Assembly (NCBI GenBank): GCA_945787555.1
Contig: CALZJG010000081.1
Span: forward strand, 1-64,000
Length of the DNA: 64,000 bases
Direction of reading: 5' to 3'
Source of the DNA: an uncultured Chromatiaceae bacterium
GTDB lineage: Bacteria; Pseudomonadota; Gammaproteobacteria; DRLM01
In this document: positions 25,044 to 34,785 of the stretch, in pieces
How the letters are laid out: the number at the start of each line of letters is the position of its first letter
Numbering within the stretch: the first letter of the stretch is position 1
Program-made: the position numbers and the translations under genes
Notes under the pieces: model-generated
Told to the model about the DNA's origin: nothing
Databases searched by the model: none
Seen by the model: the letters and a program-made list of their open reading frames with translations, nothing else

Positions 25044-26255
25044 ATGGCCTGGAACGAACCGGGTAGCCCCAAGAACAACGACCCGTGGGGCGGACGTAAG
25101 AATCAAAAAGGTCCGCCTGATCTCGATGATGTCATCCGTAACTTGCAAAAGAAACTGGGTGGTCTCTTCGGTGGTAAGGGCGGAGGGAGTGGCTCCAGTG
25201 GAAGTGGCGGGCCCCTGCCCGGCCCGGCCGGTACCACCGGCATCATCGGTATATTGGTGATCGCTGCTTTGGTCTGGCTGGCTTACGATTCGGTGTACAT
25301 AATGCAACCGGCGGAACGCGGTGTGGTGTTGCGCTTCGGCAAATATGTCGACACCATCCAGCCCGGTCCGAGCATCCGTATGCCGCGTCCCATCGAGCGC
25401 GTGGTCCGTGTCGACGTGGACCAGATTCGCAACGTGGAATTGGGCTATCGCTCTGAAGGACGCAAGCCGGTATCGGTGTTGAGTGAGTCTTTGATGCTCA
25501 CCCAAGACGAGAACATCGTCGACATCAAGTTGGCGGTGCAATATAAGGTTAAATCTCCTGACGCTTACCTATTCAACGATCGTGATCCAGATATCACCTT
25601 GAGCAGTGCGGCGGAAAGCGCCATTCGTGAAGTCATCGGCAAGAGCACCATGGATTTCGTAGTGGGCGAAGGCCGTGCCGACGTGGCCAGCCGCTCCCAG
25701 CAACTCATACAAACCATCGTTGATCGCTATGAGACCGGCTTGCAGGTCACCAGTGTGAACTTGCAGGATGCGCAACCGCCCGAGCCCGTGCAAGAAGCGT
25801 TCAACGACGCCATCCGGGCGCGCGAGGATAAGGAGCGCTTGCAACAACAAGCCGAGGCCTATGCCAATGAAGTGATACCAAAGGCCCGTGGTGAGGCGGC
25901 GCGCTTCATGGAAGACGCCAATGCCTATAAAGCGCAGGTCGTCGCCGAGGCGGAAGGTAACACCAGTCGTTTCAGTCAAGTACTGACGGAATATGAAAAG
26001 GCGCCGGAAGTGACGCGCGAGCGTATGTACATTGATTCCTTGGAATCGGTATTGGGTAACGCCAGTAAAATCATGATAGACGTGGAGAAGGGCAATAATC
26101 TGATGTATCTACCCCTGGATCGCCTGGGTGGGCAACGCTCGTCGGAGACGACGACCAGCGGCATGTTGCCGCCGCCAGTGATGGTTACCGAACCCACTGA
26201 TACACGCGCGCGCACGCCTCTCCGCACGCCGCGGCCGACTCGGGAGGTGCGTTGA
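25044..26255 (+). CDS. hflK: HflK, SPFH-family modulator of FtsH
   Basis: 403 residues. A Gly/Ser-rich cytoplasmic N-terminus (about 1-60, AWNEPGSP, PDLDDVIRNLQKKLGGLFGG) precedes a single membrane helix (about 66-82) and an SPFH domain (ERGVVLRFGKYVDTIQPG, QDENIVDIKLAVQYKV) with a charged coiled-coil tail rich in Ala and Glu. With HflC it forms a large periplasmic cage around FtsH hexamers in the inner membrane and limits access of membrane-protein substrates. A Pro/Thr/Arg-rich C-terminal tail is normal. hflC starts at the last base of its stop codon. Confidence 0.96.
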   Translation: MAWNEPGSPKNNDPWGGRKNQKGPPDLDDVIRNLQKKLGGLFGGKGGGSGSSGSGGPLPGPAGTTGIIGILVIAALVWLAYDSVYIMQPAERGVVLRFGKYVDTIQPGPSIRMPRPIERVVRVDVDQIRNVELGYRSEGRKPVSVLSESLMLTQDENIVDIKLAVQYKVKSPDAYLFNDRDPDITLSSAAESAIREVIGKSTMDFVVGEGRADVASRSQQLIQTIVDRYETGLQVTSVNLQDAQPPEPVQEAFNDAIRAREDKERLQQQAEAYANEVIPKARGEAARFMEDANAYKAQVVAEAEGNTSRFSQVLTEYEKAPEVTRERMYIDSLESVLGNASKIMIDVEKGNNLMYLPLDRLGGQRSSETTTSGMLPPPVMVTEPTDTRARTPLRTPRPTREVR

Positions 26256-27130
26256 TGAATCAGACTAAGATATTCGGGCTGGTCATATTGTTGGGCCTGT
26301 TGGTGATAGGGTCGTTTTCGCTATTTACAGTCAAAGAGACGGAAAAGGCCATCCTGTTCCGGCTAGGTGAAATCGTGCGCACCGATTTCGATCCGGGCCT
26401 GCATTTCAAGGTGCCGTTCGTCAATAACGTACGCTTTTTCGAGTCGCGGATCATGACCCTGGACGCTCAGCAGGAGCGTTTCCTCACCAGCGAGAAGAAG
26501 AACGTCATCGTCGACGCCTTTGTGAAATGGCGCATCGAGGACGTGGCAACCTTCTATCGTGCCGTAGGCGGCAATGAGCAACAAGGCGCGCTGCGCCTGA
26601 CACAAGTCATCAAGGACAGCCTCCGCGGTGAGTTCGGTAAGCGCACCATCCAAGAGGTGGTGTCCGGTGAGCGCGCCATGATCATGGACGTGGTCACGGT
26701 CAACACCAGCCGTCAGGCCAAGGAATTCGGCATTAAGATCGTCGATGTGCGTCTTAAACGCATCGATTTGCCGGAAGAGGTGAGCGAGTCGGTTTATCGA
26801 CGCATGGAGGCCGAGCGTGAGCGGGTGGCGCGCGAGTTCCGCTCCGAGGGCGCCGAGGCGGCGGAGCGTATTCGGGCCGATGCGGACCGCCGCCGCACCG
26901 AAATTCGCGCCGTGGCGTACCGAGATGCTGAGCGCATCCGCGGTGACGGCGATGGGCAAGCCGCCGAAATCTACGCCAACGCCTTTAATAAGAATAGAGA
27001 ATTCTATTCCTTCTACCGGAGCCTGGAGGCGTACCGCAACACCTTCCAAGACCCCAGTTCCTTGCTGGTGCTCGACCCCAATGCCGACTTTTTCAAGTAT
27101 TTCAAGAATTCTGAGGGTGTCCGCAAATAG
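26255..27130 (+). CDS. hflC: HflC, SPFH-family modulator of FtsH
   Basis: 291 residues from the ATG at 26255, which shares its A with the hflK stop codon; GGGAGG ahead of it is well placed. The layout is an N-terminal membrane helix (about 5-24), an SPFH domain (EKAILFRLGEIVRTDFDPGL, FLTSEKKNVIVDAFVKWRI), the heptad-rich helix AERERVAREFRSEGAEAAER, and the C-terminal FYSFYRSLEAYRNTF element. It is the obligate partner of HflK. A strong terminator-like hairpin lies 28 bp after the stop. Confidence 0.96.
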   Translation: MNQTKIFGLVILLGLLVIGSFSLFTVKETEKAILFRLGEIVRTDFDPGLHFKVPFVNNVRFFESRIMTLDAQQERFLTSEKKNVIVDAFVKWRIEDVATFYRAVGGNEQQGALRLTQVIKDSLRGEFGKRTIQEVVSGERAMIMDVVTVNTSRQAKEFGIKIVDVRLKRIDLPEEVSESVYRRMEAERERVAREFRSEGAEAAERIRADADRRRTEIRAVAYRDAERIRGDGDGQAAEIYANAFNKNREFYSFYRSLEAYRNTFQDPSSLLVLDPNADFFKYFKNSEGVRK

Positions 27131-27158
27131 TCCTGGCGGCGTGGGATCTGTATAATCG

Positions 27159-27198
27159 GCGCCCGAATAGTGGCCGCGGCCACTATTCGGGCGCTTTT
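27159..27198 (+). terminator. Rho-independent terminator after hflC (36-bp perfect palindrome)
   Basis: Bases 27159-27194 are a perfect inverted repeat: 18-bp arms pair without a mismatch, with the centre at 27176/27177. TTTT follows at 27195-27198. The arms begin GCGCCCGAATAG. A TATAAT hexamer at 27151-27156 touches the left arm and could instead act as a -10 element for the downstream genes. Confidence 0.75.
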
Positions 27199-27266
27199 CG
27201 CTGGTTTCTCACCGGGTGAGAATTCGTCTGCGTGTAGAACGGACTAGCCGGGCTTGGGCGTGAATC

Positions 27267-27452
27267 ATGTGGCAAGACTTATTGGCTGCCTTGGCGTTAA
27301 TGCTGATTATCGAAGGCTTATTGCCTTTTCTCAGTCCCACATTGATGCGTCAGGCCTTGCTTGCCATGGCGCAATTGGACGAGCGCGGATTGCGACTCTC
27401 GGGCTTGGTCAGCATGGTGTTGGGGTTGGCGCTTTTATATGGCGTGCGCTGA
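27267..27452 (+). CDS. DUF2065 (YjeT-like) small membrane protein
   Basis: 61 residues with two hydrophobic helices (LLAALALMLIIEGLLPFL and LSGLVSMVLGLALLYGV). MWQDLL at the start and the EGLLPFLSPTLMRQAL segment are typical of the DUF2065/YjeT family found between hflC and purA (or hisZ) in gammaproteobacteria. Its function is unknown; the conserved place suggests a link with HflKC or the envelope, but this is not shown. Confidence 0.9.
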   Translation: MWQDLLAALALMLIIEGLLPFLSPTLMRQALLAMAQLDERGLRLSGLVSMVLGLALLYGVR

Positions 27453-27486
27453 AAAAAGACGCGCGCCGCGTACCATGGCGTAATAC

Positions 27487-28686
27487 ATGACCGATACATT
27501 TCGATCGCGCGACGAGCGCTGGTTGTTGCCGGAAGGCATCGAGGAGTTGCTCCCCGACCAGGCGGAACGGCTGGAGCGACTCCGTCGTGATTTACTGGAC
27601 CTGTTCTCCAGCTGGGGCTACCGGCTGGTCATCACACCCATCATCGAGCACTTGGATTCCTTGTTGGTCGGCACCGGCAGTGATTTGGAACTGCAGACCT
27701 TCAAGCTCACCGATCAGGTCACCGGTCGCTCTTTGGGCGTACGTGCCGACATGACGCCGCAAGTGGCACGGATCGACGCCCATCGTCTGAAAAGCGCGGC
27801 TCCCACCCGGTTGTGCTATGTCGGACCGGTGCTGCACACCCGCCCGGAAGGCTTCGCGCGCACCCGCAGTCCGTATCAGGTTGGCGCCGAGTTATATGGC
27901 CACGGTGGCATCGAGAGCGACGTCGAAATCCTCCAGCTCATGGTCGAGACCTTGGGTGTGGCCGGGCTGCGGGGTCTGCACCTAGATTTCGGACATGTGG
28001 GCGTGTTCCGTGGTTTAGCTTTGGAAGCCGGGCTTAAAGAGGACCAAGAGCAAGAGTTGTTCGAAGCCCTGCAACGCAAGGCGCGATCGGAAATCACCGA
28101 GTTGTTGCGCGTATTCGATATCGATACCGCCTATCAAGACATGCTGCTGGCTTTGATCGAGCTGAATGGGGGCGGTGAAGTGCTGAACCAGGCTCGCGAG
28201 GCCTTCCGCGATGCCGGTCACACCGTGCACGCCGCGTTGGATAATTTGGAAAATATCGCCACCTTGGTGGACAAACGCATCCCGTCTATCGCGCCTTGTT
28301 TCGATTTAGCGGAGCTGCGCGGCTATTACTATCAGACCGGTGTGGTATTCGCTGCCTTCGTGCCGGGGTATGGTCAAGAGATCGCCCGTGGCGGCCGCTA
28401 CGACGACATCGGTAAGGTATTCGGTACGGCGCGTCCGGCCACCGGGTTCTCCACCGATTTGGAAACACTTATATTGTTGGGTCCGCAACGAGCGCATGAA
28501 GTACGCGCCATCCTAGCTCCCAACGAGGACGACGCGACGCTGAACGAGACAGTGGCCAAGCTGCGTCGCCAAGGCGAGCGGGTGTGTTATGCCTTACCGG
28601 GGCATAGCGGATCGGCGCAAGACATGGGCTGTGATCGCGTACTGGAGCGCCGCGACGGGCGTTGGATTATCAATAAACTGGGCTGA
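27487..28686 (+). CDS. hisZ: ATP phosphoribosyltransferase regulatory subunit HisZ
   Basis: 399 residues, a histidyl-tRNA-synthetase paralogue that lacks aminoacylation and serves as the regulatory subunit for short-form HisG in the first step of histidine synthesis. Visible family features are WLLPEGIEELLPDQAERLER, the class II motif 2-like LCYVGPVLHTRPEGFARTRS, and a C-terminal GGRYDDIGKVFGTARPATGF. It has no anticodon-binding domain, as expected. It implies that the genome carries a short HisG elsewhere. The hisZ-purA pairing is common in non-enteric gammaproteobacteria; purA starts 9 bp after the stop. Confidence 0.94.
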   Translation: MTDTFRSRDERWLLPEGIEELLPDQAERLERLRRDLLDLFSSWGYRLVITPIIEHLDSLLVGTGSDLELQTFKLTDQVTGRSLGVRADMTPQVARIDAHRLKSAAPTRLCYVGPVLHTRPEGFARTRSPYQVGAELYGHGGIESDVEILQLMVETLGVAGLRGLHLDFGHVGVFRGLALEAGLKEDQEQELFEALQRKARSEITELLRVFDIDTAYQDMLLALIELNGGGEVLNQAREAFRDAGHTVHAALDNLENIATLVDKRIPSIAPCFDLAELRGYYYQTGVVFAAFVPGYGQEIARGGRYDDIGKVFGTARPATGFSTDLETLILLGPQRAHEVRAILAPNEDDATLNETVAKLRRQGERVCYALPGHSGSAQDMGCDRVLERRDGRWIINKLG

Positions 28687-29997
<1,311 letters not shown>

Positions 29998-30074
29998 ATG
30001 CCGCCGTCGCCACGCCATGATGGCATGAACTAGAACGACTAAAATCGAGACAGGGAGCGGTCGAAAGGAAAAAA

Positions 30075-30161
30075 TGGTGCCGAGGAGAGGACTTGAACCT
30101 CCACGGGGTTGCCCCCACAAGTACCTGAAACTTGCGTGTCTACCAATTTCACCACCTCGGC
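30075..30161 (-). tRNA. tRNA-Leu (anticodon CAG)
   Basis: On the - strand this reads GCCGAGGTGGTGAAATTGG as acceptor and D arm. An anticodon stem CAAGT/ACTTG encloses the loop TTCAGGT (anticodon CAG), followed by a variable arm of the long class II type, the T arm GGTTCAAGTCC and a 3' CCTCGGCACCA, so CCA is encoded. The acceptor stem GCCGAGG pairs with CCTCGGC perfectly. The 87-nt length and long variable arm identify a leucine tRNA. Six T residues follow the CCA directly on the - strand, a possible termination signal. Confidence 0.96.
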
Positions 30162-30197
30162 GCGGTAGTGCATCCAGCCTGCGCTGGAACGCCGCGC

Positions 30198-30226
30198 ACT
30201 TTACAGGGAGTGCCCCGGCTTGTCAA
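30198..30226 (-). promoter_or_regulatory. Candidate promoter of tRNA-Leu
   Basis: On the - strand a consensus TTGACA and TAAAGT are separated by 17 nt, followed by a G+C-rich stretch (GCGCGGCG) of the type found at growth-rate-controlled stable-RNA promoters. It lies 37 bp before the tRNA. Confidence 0.65.
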
Positions 30227-30300
30227 TTGCAAAACCCAGCCGTCACGCCCATTATGCGGTGCTTATCAGCCGCTTAACTCAGCATAGGATTTAATAACTC

Positions 30301-32538
30301 ATGGCCAAACGCCAGCCCAGCAAAGACCCTCACCATCAACGCGAGGCTGAGAAATACGAGCGGCCCATCGTCAGCCGCGAATACATCATGGAGCATCTCG
30401 CCGCGCGTAGCGCGCCCGCCAAGTTGGAGCAACTGATCGCCGAGTTGGAGATCAGCGACGAGGAGGGGCAGGAAGCGCTGCGCCGCCGCTTGCGCGCCAT
30501 GGAGCGTGACGGTCAGTTGATCCGTAACCGGCGTGGTGGCTACGGCCTGGTTAGCAAGATGGATTTGATCCGCGGCCGCGTCATTGGCCACGCCGACGGT
30601 TTCGGGTTCCTGGTGCCCGATGAGGGCGGCGACGATGTATTTCTTTCCGCGCGCCAGATGCGTTCGCTGCTGCACGGTGATCGTGCTTTGGTCAGCGTCA
30701 CCGGTCTCGACCGCCGCGGGCGCCGCGAAGGCGTGGTGGTGGAAGTGCTGGAACGTGCCAATAACCGGCTGGTGGGACGCTTCCATTTGGAAAGCGGCAT
30801 CGGCGTGGTGTTTCCCAGCAATACGCGCATCAATCAAGACATTCTGGTGCCCGCCGAACATCGCGGCGGCGCCACCGACAGCCAAATTGTCGAAGTAGAA
30901 ATCATCCAACAACCCAATCCGCGTTCCCAGCCCATCGGCAAGATCATCAACGTTCTCGGCGACCATATGGCGCCGGGCATGGAAATCGATATCGCCATGC
31001 GCGCCCATGATTTGCCGCATGACTGGCCGGAGGCAGTGCTAGCCGACATCGAAGGGTTGACGCCGGAAGTCCCCGAGGCCGTCAAGCAGGGGCGGGAAGA
31101 TTTGCGCGCTATTCCGCTGGTCACCATCGATGGCGAGGACGCGCGTGATTTCGACGATGCGGTGTACTGCGAGCCGCAGGGCAAGGGGTGGCGCTTATTG
31201 GTCGCCATCGCCGACGTCTCGTCTTACGTCAAACCCGGTACGCCGCTGGATCACGAGGCGCAACAGCGTGGCAACTCCGTCTATTTCCCCGGCCGCGTCA
31301 TCCCGATGCTGCCGGAGGTATTGTCGAACGGACTGTGTTCCATCAATCCGCAAACGGATCGGTTGTGCATGGTCTGCGAACTGATATTCACGCCTAGTGG
31401 TCAGGTGCGCAGCCATCGCTTCTTGGAAGGCGTGATGTGTTCCGCGGCCCGACTCACCTATACCGAGGTGGCCGCCGCGGTGGTCGATCGCAACGTCAAA
31501 GTGCGTCGCGAGCTCGACGCCGTGTTGCCGCACCTGGAAAATCTGCACGAACTATACAAAGTATTGCGCACGCGGCGTGACAAGCGCGGCGCCATCGATT
31601 TCGAAACCGTGGAGACGCAGATCGTCTTCGGTCGCGAGCGCAAGATCGAACGTATCGTGCCGGTGGAGCGCAACGATGCGCATCGCATGATTGAGGAATT
31701 CATGATTGCCGCCAACGTCGCGGCGGCGGAATATCTGCTCGACAAACACATTCCCGCCTTATACCGCGTGCATGCCGGCCCCAGCGTGGAAAAGCTTACC
31801 GACCTACGCGCTTTCTTGGCCGAGTTAGGCCTCAAACTGGGCGGCGGTGAAGCTCCGCAACCCAAGCACTATGCGAAATTGCTCAGCGAGGTGCAGGGCC
31901 GGCCTGATGTGCAGTTGATCCAAACGGTATTACTGCGCAGTCTATCGCAAGCCGTGTACAGCCCCGACAACAACGGTCATTTCGGATTGGCTTTCGAGGC
32001 CTACACCCATTTCACCTCACCCATCCGCCGCTATCCCGACCTGATGGTGCACCGCGCCATCCGTCATGCGCTGGCGCACGGCAAGGCCAAGGGCTTTGAA
32101 TTCAACGCAGAGCACATGTCCAGTGTGGGTGCTCACTGTTCCATGACCGAGCGGCGCGCCGATGAGGCCACGCGCGACGCCATGGATTGGCTCAAATGCG
32201 AATATATGCAAGACAAAGTGGGTGAGGAGTTTGCAGGGCGAATCACCTCGGTTACCAGCTTCGGCTTGTTCGTGGCATTGGACGACATCTTCGTCGAGGG
32301 TTTGGTGCATGTCACCGGACTGGGCGACGACTACTATCACTACGATCCCGTCAAACATCGCATGCTGGGCGAGCGCACCAAGACCGCCTATCGTCTCTCA
32401 GACCCGATCCGCGTGCGGGTGATGCGGGTGGACTTGGACGAGCGCAAGATCGATTTCGATTTGGTCAAGGAGGAGTCGGCCCAGCCCAAGGCGAAAGCCA
32501 AATCTGCCCGCCGTAAGAAGAAACGTCGCCAGTCATGA
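30301..32538 (+). CDS. rnr: Ribonuclease R
   Basis: 745 residues. RNase R is a processive 3'-5' exoribonuclease that degrades structured RNA and tags faulty transcripts in trans-translation. The order is an N-terminal winged-helix region (about 20-85), cold-shock domains (FGFLVPDEGGDDVFLSARQM), the RNB catalytic domain with DGEDARDFDDAVY (277-289, containing the acidic metal ligands), and an S1 domain (GEEFAGRITSVTSFGLFVAL) with a Lys/Arg-rich tail (KAKAKSARRKKKRRQS). Length is slightly shorter than the E. coli enzyme (about 813). It overlaps rlmB by 4 bp (ATGA). Confidence 0.96.
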   Translation: MAKRQPSKDPHHQREAEKYERPIVSREYIMEHLAARSAPAKLEQLIAELEISDEEGQEALRRRLRAMERDGQLIRNRRGGYGLVSKMDLIRGRVIGHADGFGFLVPDEGGDDVFLSARQMRSLLHGDRALVSVTGLDRRGRREGVVVEVLERANNRLVGRFHLESGIGVVFPSNTRINQDILVPAEHRGGATDSQIVEVEIIQQPNPRSQPIGKIINVLGDHMAPGMEIDIAMRAHDLPHDWPEAVLADIEGLTPEVPEAVKQGREDLRAIPLVTIDGEDARDFDDAVYCEPQGKGWRLLVAIADVSSYVKPGTPLDHEAQQRGNSVYFPGRVIPMLPEVLSNGLCSINPQTDRLCMVCELIFTPSGQVRSHRFLEGVMCSAARLTYTEVAAAVVDRNVKVRRELDAVLPHLENLHELYKVLRTRRDKRGAIDFETVETQIVFGRERKIERIVPVERNDAHRMIEEFMIAANVAAAEYLLDKHIPALYRVHAGPSVEKLTDLRAFLAELGLKLGGGEAPQPKHYAKLLSEVQGRPDVQLIQTVLLRSLSQAVYSPDNNGHFGLAFEAYTHFTSPIRRYPDLMVHRAIRHALAHGKAKGFEFNAEHMSSVGAHCSMTERRADEATRDAMDWLKCEYMQDKVGEEFAGRITSVTSFGLFVALDDIFVEGLVHVTGLGDDYYHYDPVKHRMLGERTKTAYRLSDPIRVRVMRVDLDERKIDFDLVKEESAQPKAKAKSARRKKKRRQS

Positions 32539-33290
32539 GCGGGCGCGCTGACGATCAGTGGGTTTACGGTGTGCATGCGGTCAGCGCCGCGCTGCAACGG
32601 CGCGCCAACCAAGTCGCGGAAATATGCGTGCTGTCGGCCAGCGTGCGGCGTTTGAGCGACATACTCGACCAGGCTAAGGCCGCCAACATCCCTGTGCGCG
32701 AAGTCGCGCGCGAAGAATTGGACCTGCTTAGCCGCGGTGGCAATCATCAAGGCATCGCCGCGCAGCAGCGCGAGATCGGCGCGGCTTGGAATGAAAGCGC
32801 ACTAGAAAACTTACTGACCACGCTGAGTGAGTCGCCGCTGTTGCTGGTGCTCGATGGCGTGCAGGACCCGCACAATCTCGGCGCCTGTCTACGCACCGCC
32901 GACGCAGCGGGCGTACACGCCGTCATCGCACCGCGCGATCGCGCCACCGGGCTCACTGCCACAGTGCGCAAAGTCGCCTGCGGCGCGGCGGAAAGCGTGC
33001 CTTTCGTGCAAGTCACGAATCTGGCCCGCGCCCTACGTAGGCTCAAGGACGCCGGTATTTGGTTGGTTGGCGCCTCGGGCGAGGCCGACACCAGCTTGTA
33101 TCAAACCGATATGCGCGGATCTATCGCATTAGTGATGGGCGCCGAAGGCAAAGGTTTGCGTCGTCTGACTCAAGAACTCTGTGATTATCTAGTGCGCATT
33201 CCCATGCGCGGCCAAGTCGCAAGTCTCAATGTTTCCGTCGCCACGGCGGTGTGCTTGTATGAGGCCATGCGGCAGCGTATGCCCGCCTAA
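32535..33290 (+). CDS. rlmB: 23S rRNA (guanosine-2'-O-)-methyltransferase RlmB
   Basis: 251 residues of the SpoU/TrmH family, which methylates G2251 of 23S rRNA. An N-terminal substrate-binding domain starts WVYGVHAVSAALQRR. The knotted SPOUT domain has LDGVQDPHNLGACLRTADA (motif 1), VMGAEGKGLRRLT (motif 2) and RIPMRGQVASLNVSVATAV (motif 3). It is coupled to rnr by an ATGA overlap, the usual gammaproteobacterial pair. It converges with the small DUF6455-like gene. Confidence 0.95.
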   Translation: MSGRADDQWVYGVHAVSAALQRRANQVAEICVLSASVRRLSDILDQAKAANIPVREVAREELDLLSRGGNHQGIAAQQREIGAAWNESALENLLTTLSESPLLLVLDGVQDPHNLGACLRTADAAGVHAVIAPRDRATGLTATVRKVACGAAESVPFVQVTNLARALRRLKDAGIWLVGASGEADTSLYQTDMRGSIALVMGAEGKGLRRLTQELCDYLVRIPMRGQVASLNVSVATAVCLYEAMRQRMPA

Positions 33291-33322
33291 TCGCTGTTCT
33301 TATGGCGCACGCAACGCCCGTG

Positions 33323-33694
33323 TTAGGTGTATTGCCGTGTTCGTGCTTGATACACAGTCTTGCTGTGCAAGGTGAGCGATTGCTGGTTGGGGCAGAAGTT
33401 CATGTCTACGATGTGTTGGCGGTCGCGTAGACAGCTATCGCAAGTGTCCAGCATCGAGCAGTGAGTGCAGCTATGAATTTGCTGGTTAAGCTCGGCGGCC
33501 GGAACGACGCGGATGTATTCCTGCGGATCGGCACCGAGAAATTTCAGCATCTTATACATGCGTAGACGCCTGAGACGGTTCAAGAGCACTTCATGGACAC
33601 GGGCTTTTTTCTTGGCCATTAGTGCAACCTTCGCGGATTGCAGTGAGAGCCCCGCCACCAAGGCGGTGATAGAAAACCAGAGTATCGTGGTCAT
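33323..33694 (-). CDS. Small membrane-anchored DUF6455-like cysteine-rich protein
   Basis: 123 residues. An N-terminal hydrophobic helix (TTILWFSITALVAGLSL) is followed by a basic stretch (AKKKARVHEVLLNRLRRLRM), KMLKFLGADPQEYIRVVP, and a C-terminal cysteine cluster CTHCSMLDTCDSCL with a later FCPNQQSL. This is the pattern of DUF6455, a family without known biochemistry; the Cys spacing (CxxC-x5-CxxC) would suit a metal or Fe-S centre. A strong GGAGGT sits 7 nt before the ATG at 33694, which rules out the 47-codon upstream extension to 33835. The gene is on the strand opposite to its neighbours, between rlmB and rpsF. Confidence 0.65.
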   Translation of the reverse strand: MTTILWFSITALVAGLSLQSAKVALMAKKKARVHEVLLNRLRRLRMYKMLKFLGADPQEYIRVVPAAELNQQIHSCTHCSMLDTCDSCLRDRQHIVDMNFCPNQQSLTLHSKTVYQARTRQYT

Positions 33695-33926
33695 GACAGG
33701 CACCTCCGTCTTAAATAAATTGACGCGTTTGTGGTTATGGAGGTTATCGCCCGTCTTCCATATCCCTAAAGTCGAATCCGTCACAATTTCGCTAATCGCC
33801 TGTCGCTGAATTTGTAACTCCTTATATTTTGGCATTTTTATTTTCTATGCCCCCAGGACAAACCCCGCCCGCCGATGGGGGCTGACGCAGGCGCGGTGCG
33901 GTGGGCACGGAAACGCACGGTCCGCT

Positions 33927-33955
33927 TTGCCTTTTTTCCCGCTCCTCAGTACAAT
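33927..33955 (+). promoter_or_regulatory. Promoter of the rpsF operon
   Basis: TTGCCT, 17 nt spacer, TACAAT. It lies 75 bp before the rpsF start, leaving a leader long enough for the hairpin at 33987-34009. Confidence 0.6.
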
Positions 33956-33986
33956 GGCGCGCCTTTGTAACTATCTGTTACTCCTT

Positions 33987-34009
33987 GCCTTACCGTTGCG
34001 GCGGAAGGC
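33987..34009 (+). promoter_or_regulatory. Candidate S6:S18 autoregulatory hairpin in the rpsF leader
   Basis: GCCTT (33987-33991) pairs with AAGGC (34005-34009), and CCG (33993-33995) pairs with CGG (33999-34001) around a TTG loop, leaving an asymmetric internal loop. Leaders of rpsF operons in many bacteria bind the S6:S18 complex through a small hairpin with a CCG element. The match here is by eye and in the right place; confirmation needs a covariance-model search. Confidence 0.4.
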
Positions 34010-34030
34010 TATAACCCATAAGGAGCGCAT

Positions 34031-34435
34031 ATGCGTCATTATGAAATCGTGTTTCTGGTCCACCCTGATCAGAGCGACCAAGTTCCGGCCATGATCGAAC
34101 GTTATCGTGCGGGCATCACTGCTCGTGACGGTATTGTGCATCGCCTTGAGGATTGGGGCCGTCGCCAGCTGGCCTATTCGATCAACAAGATTCACAAGGC
34201 CCACTACGTGCTGATGAACGTGGAGTGCGACCAGGAAGCCCTGGACGAACTCACCACCGCGTTTCGTTTTAACGACGCGGTGATCCGTAATCTGGTGATG
34301 CAGCGTGACGAGGCCGTCACCGAGGCTTCACCGCTGATCAAGCCCAAAGACGAGAAGGAAAGCCGTGGTGGTCGCTACGGTAGCGATCGTCAGGACGACA
34401 CGTCGGATCAAGGGGAAACCGCGGCCGCTGAGTAA
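34031..34435 (+). CDS. rpsF: 30S ribosomal protein S6
   Basis: 134 residues. [20 protein letters not shown] starts the protein; [20 protein letters not shown] and [13 protein letters not shown] are the conserved core that contacts S18 on the platform of the 30S subunit. An acidic, Ser/Asp/Glu-rich tail ([13 protein letters not shown]) resembles the E. coli S6 tail that receives extra glutamates from RimK. AAGGAG precedes the ATG. It is followed by rpsR after 61 bp with no priB between, unlike enterics. Confidence 0.97.
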   Translation: MRHYEIVFLVHPDQSDQVPAMIERYRAGITARDGIVHRLEDWGRRQLAYSINKIHKAHYVLMNVECDQEALDELTTAFRFNDAVIRNLVMQRDEAVTEASPLIKPKDEKESRGGRYGSDRQDDTSDQGETAAAE

Positions 34436-34496
34436 AGGCGTAGTCGTCTTGAATAGGTCTTGGATAGCCAGGCACGTAGATTAATTGGAGGCCATT

Positions 34497-34721
34497 ATGT
34501 CCCGTCATTTTCGTCGTAGAAAGTTTTGCCGATTCACCGCCGAAGGCGTCAAGGAAATCGATTACAAAGATCTCCAAACGCTGAAGAATTACGTCACCGA
34601 AACGGGCAAGATCGTGCCCAGCCGCATCACCGGCACCAAGGCGCGTTATCAGCGTCAGCTGGCGACGGCGATCAAGCGTGCGCGCTTCCTGGCCCTGTTG
34701 CCGTATTGTGATTCTCATTGA
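34497..34721 (+). CDS. rpsR: 30S ribosomal protein S18
   Basis: 74 residues: [60 protein letters not shown]. It binds with S6 to the 30S platform. The start is the ATG at 34497, with GGAGG at 34487-34491; an earlier in-frame TTG (34485) overlaps the ribosome-binding site and is not used. One Cys remains in the RRRKFCRF element. Confidence 0.97.
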   Translation: MSRHFRRRKFCRFTAEGVKEIDYKDLQTLKNYVTETGKIVPSRITGTKARYQRQLATAIKRARFLALLPYCDSH

Positions 34722-34785
34722 TGCGGGAGGCGCGGATGCGGGGCCAGTCGTCCGGCATTAGCGTCATGATCCCCCCCATGCGAAC

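Noticed and set aside
33695-33835. 47-codon upstream extension of the DUF6455-like gene
   Set aside because: A strong GGAGGT lies directly before the internal ATG and the extension has no family similarity.
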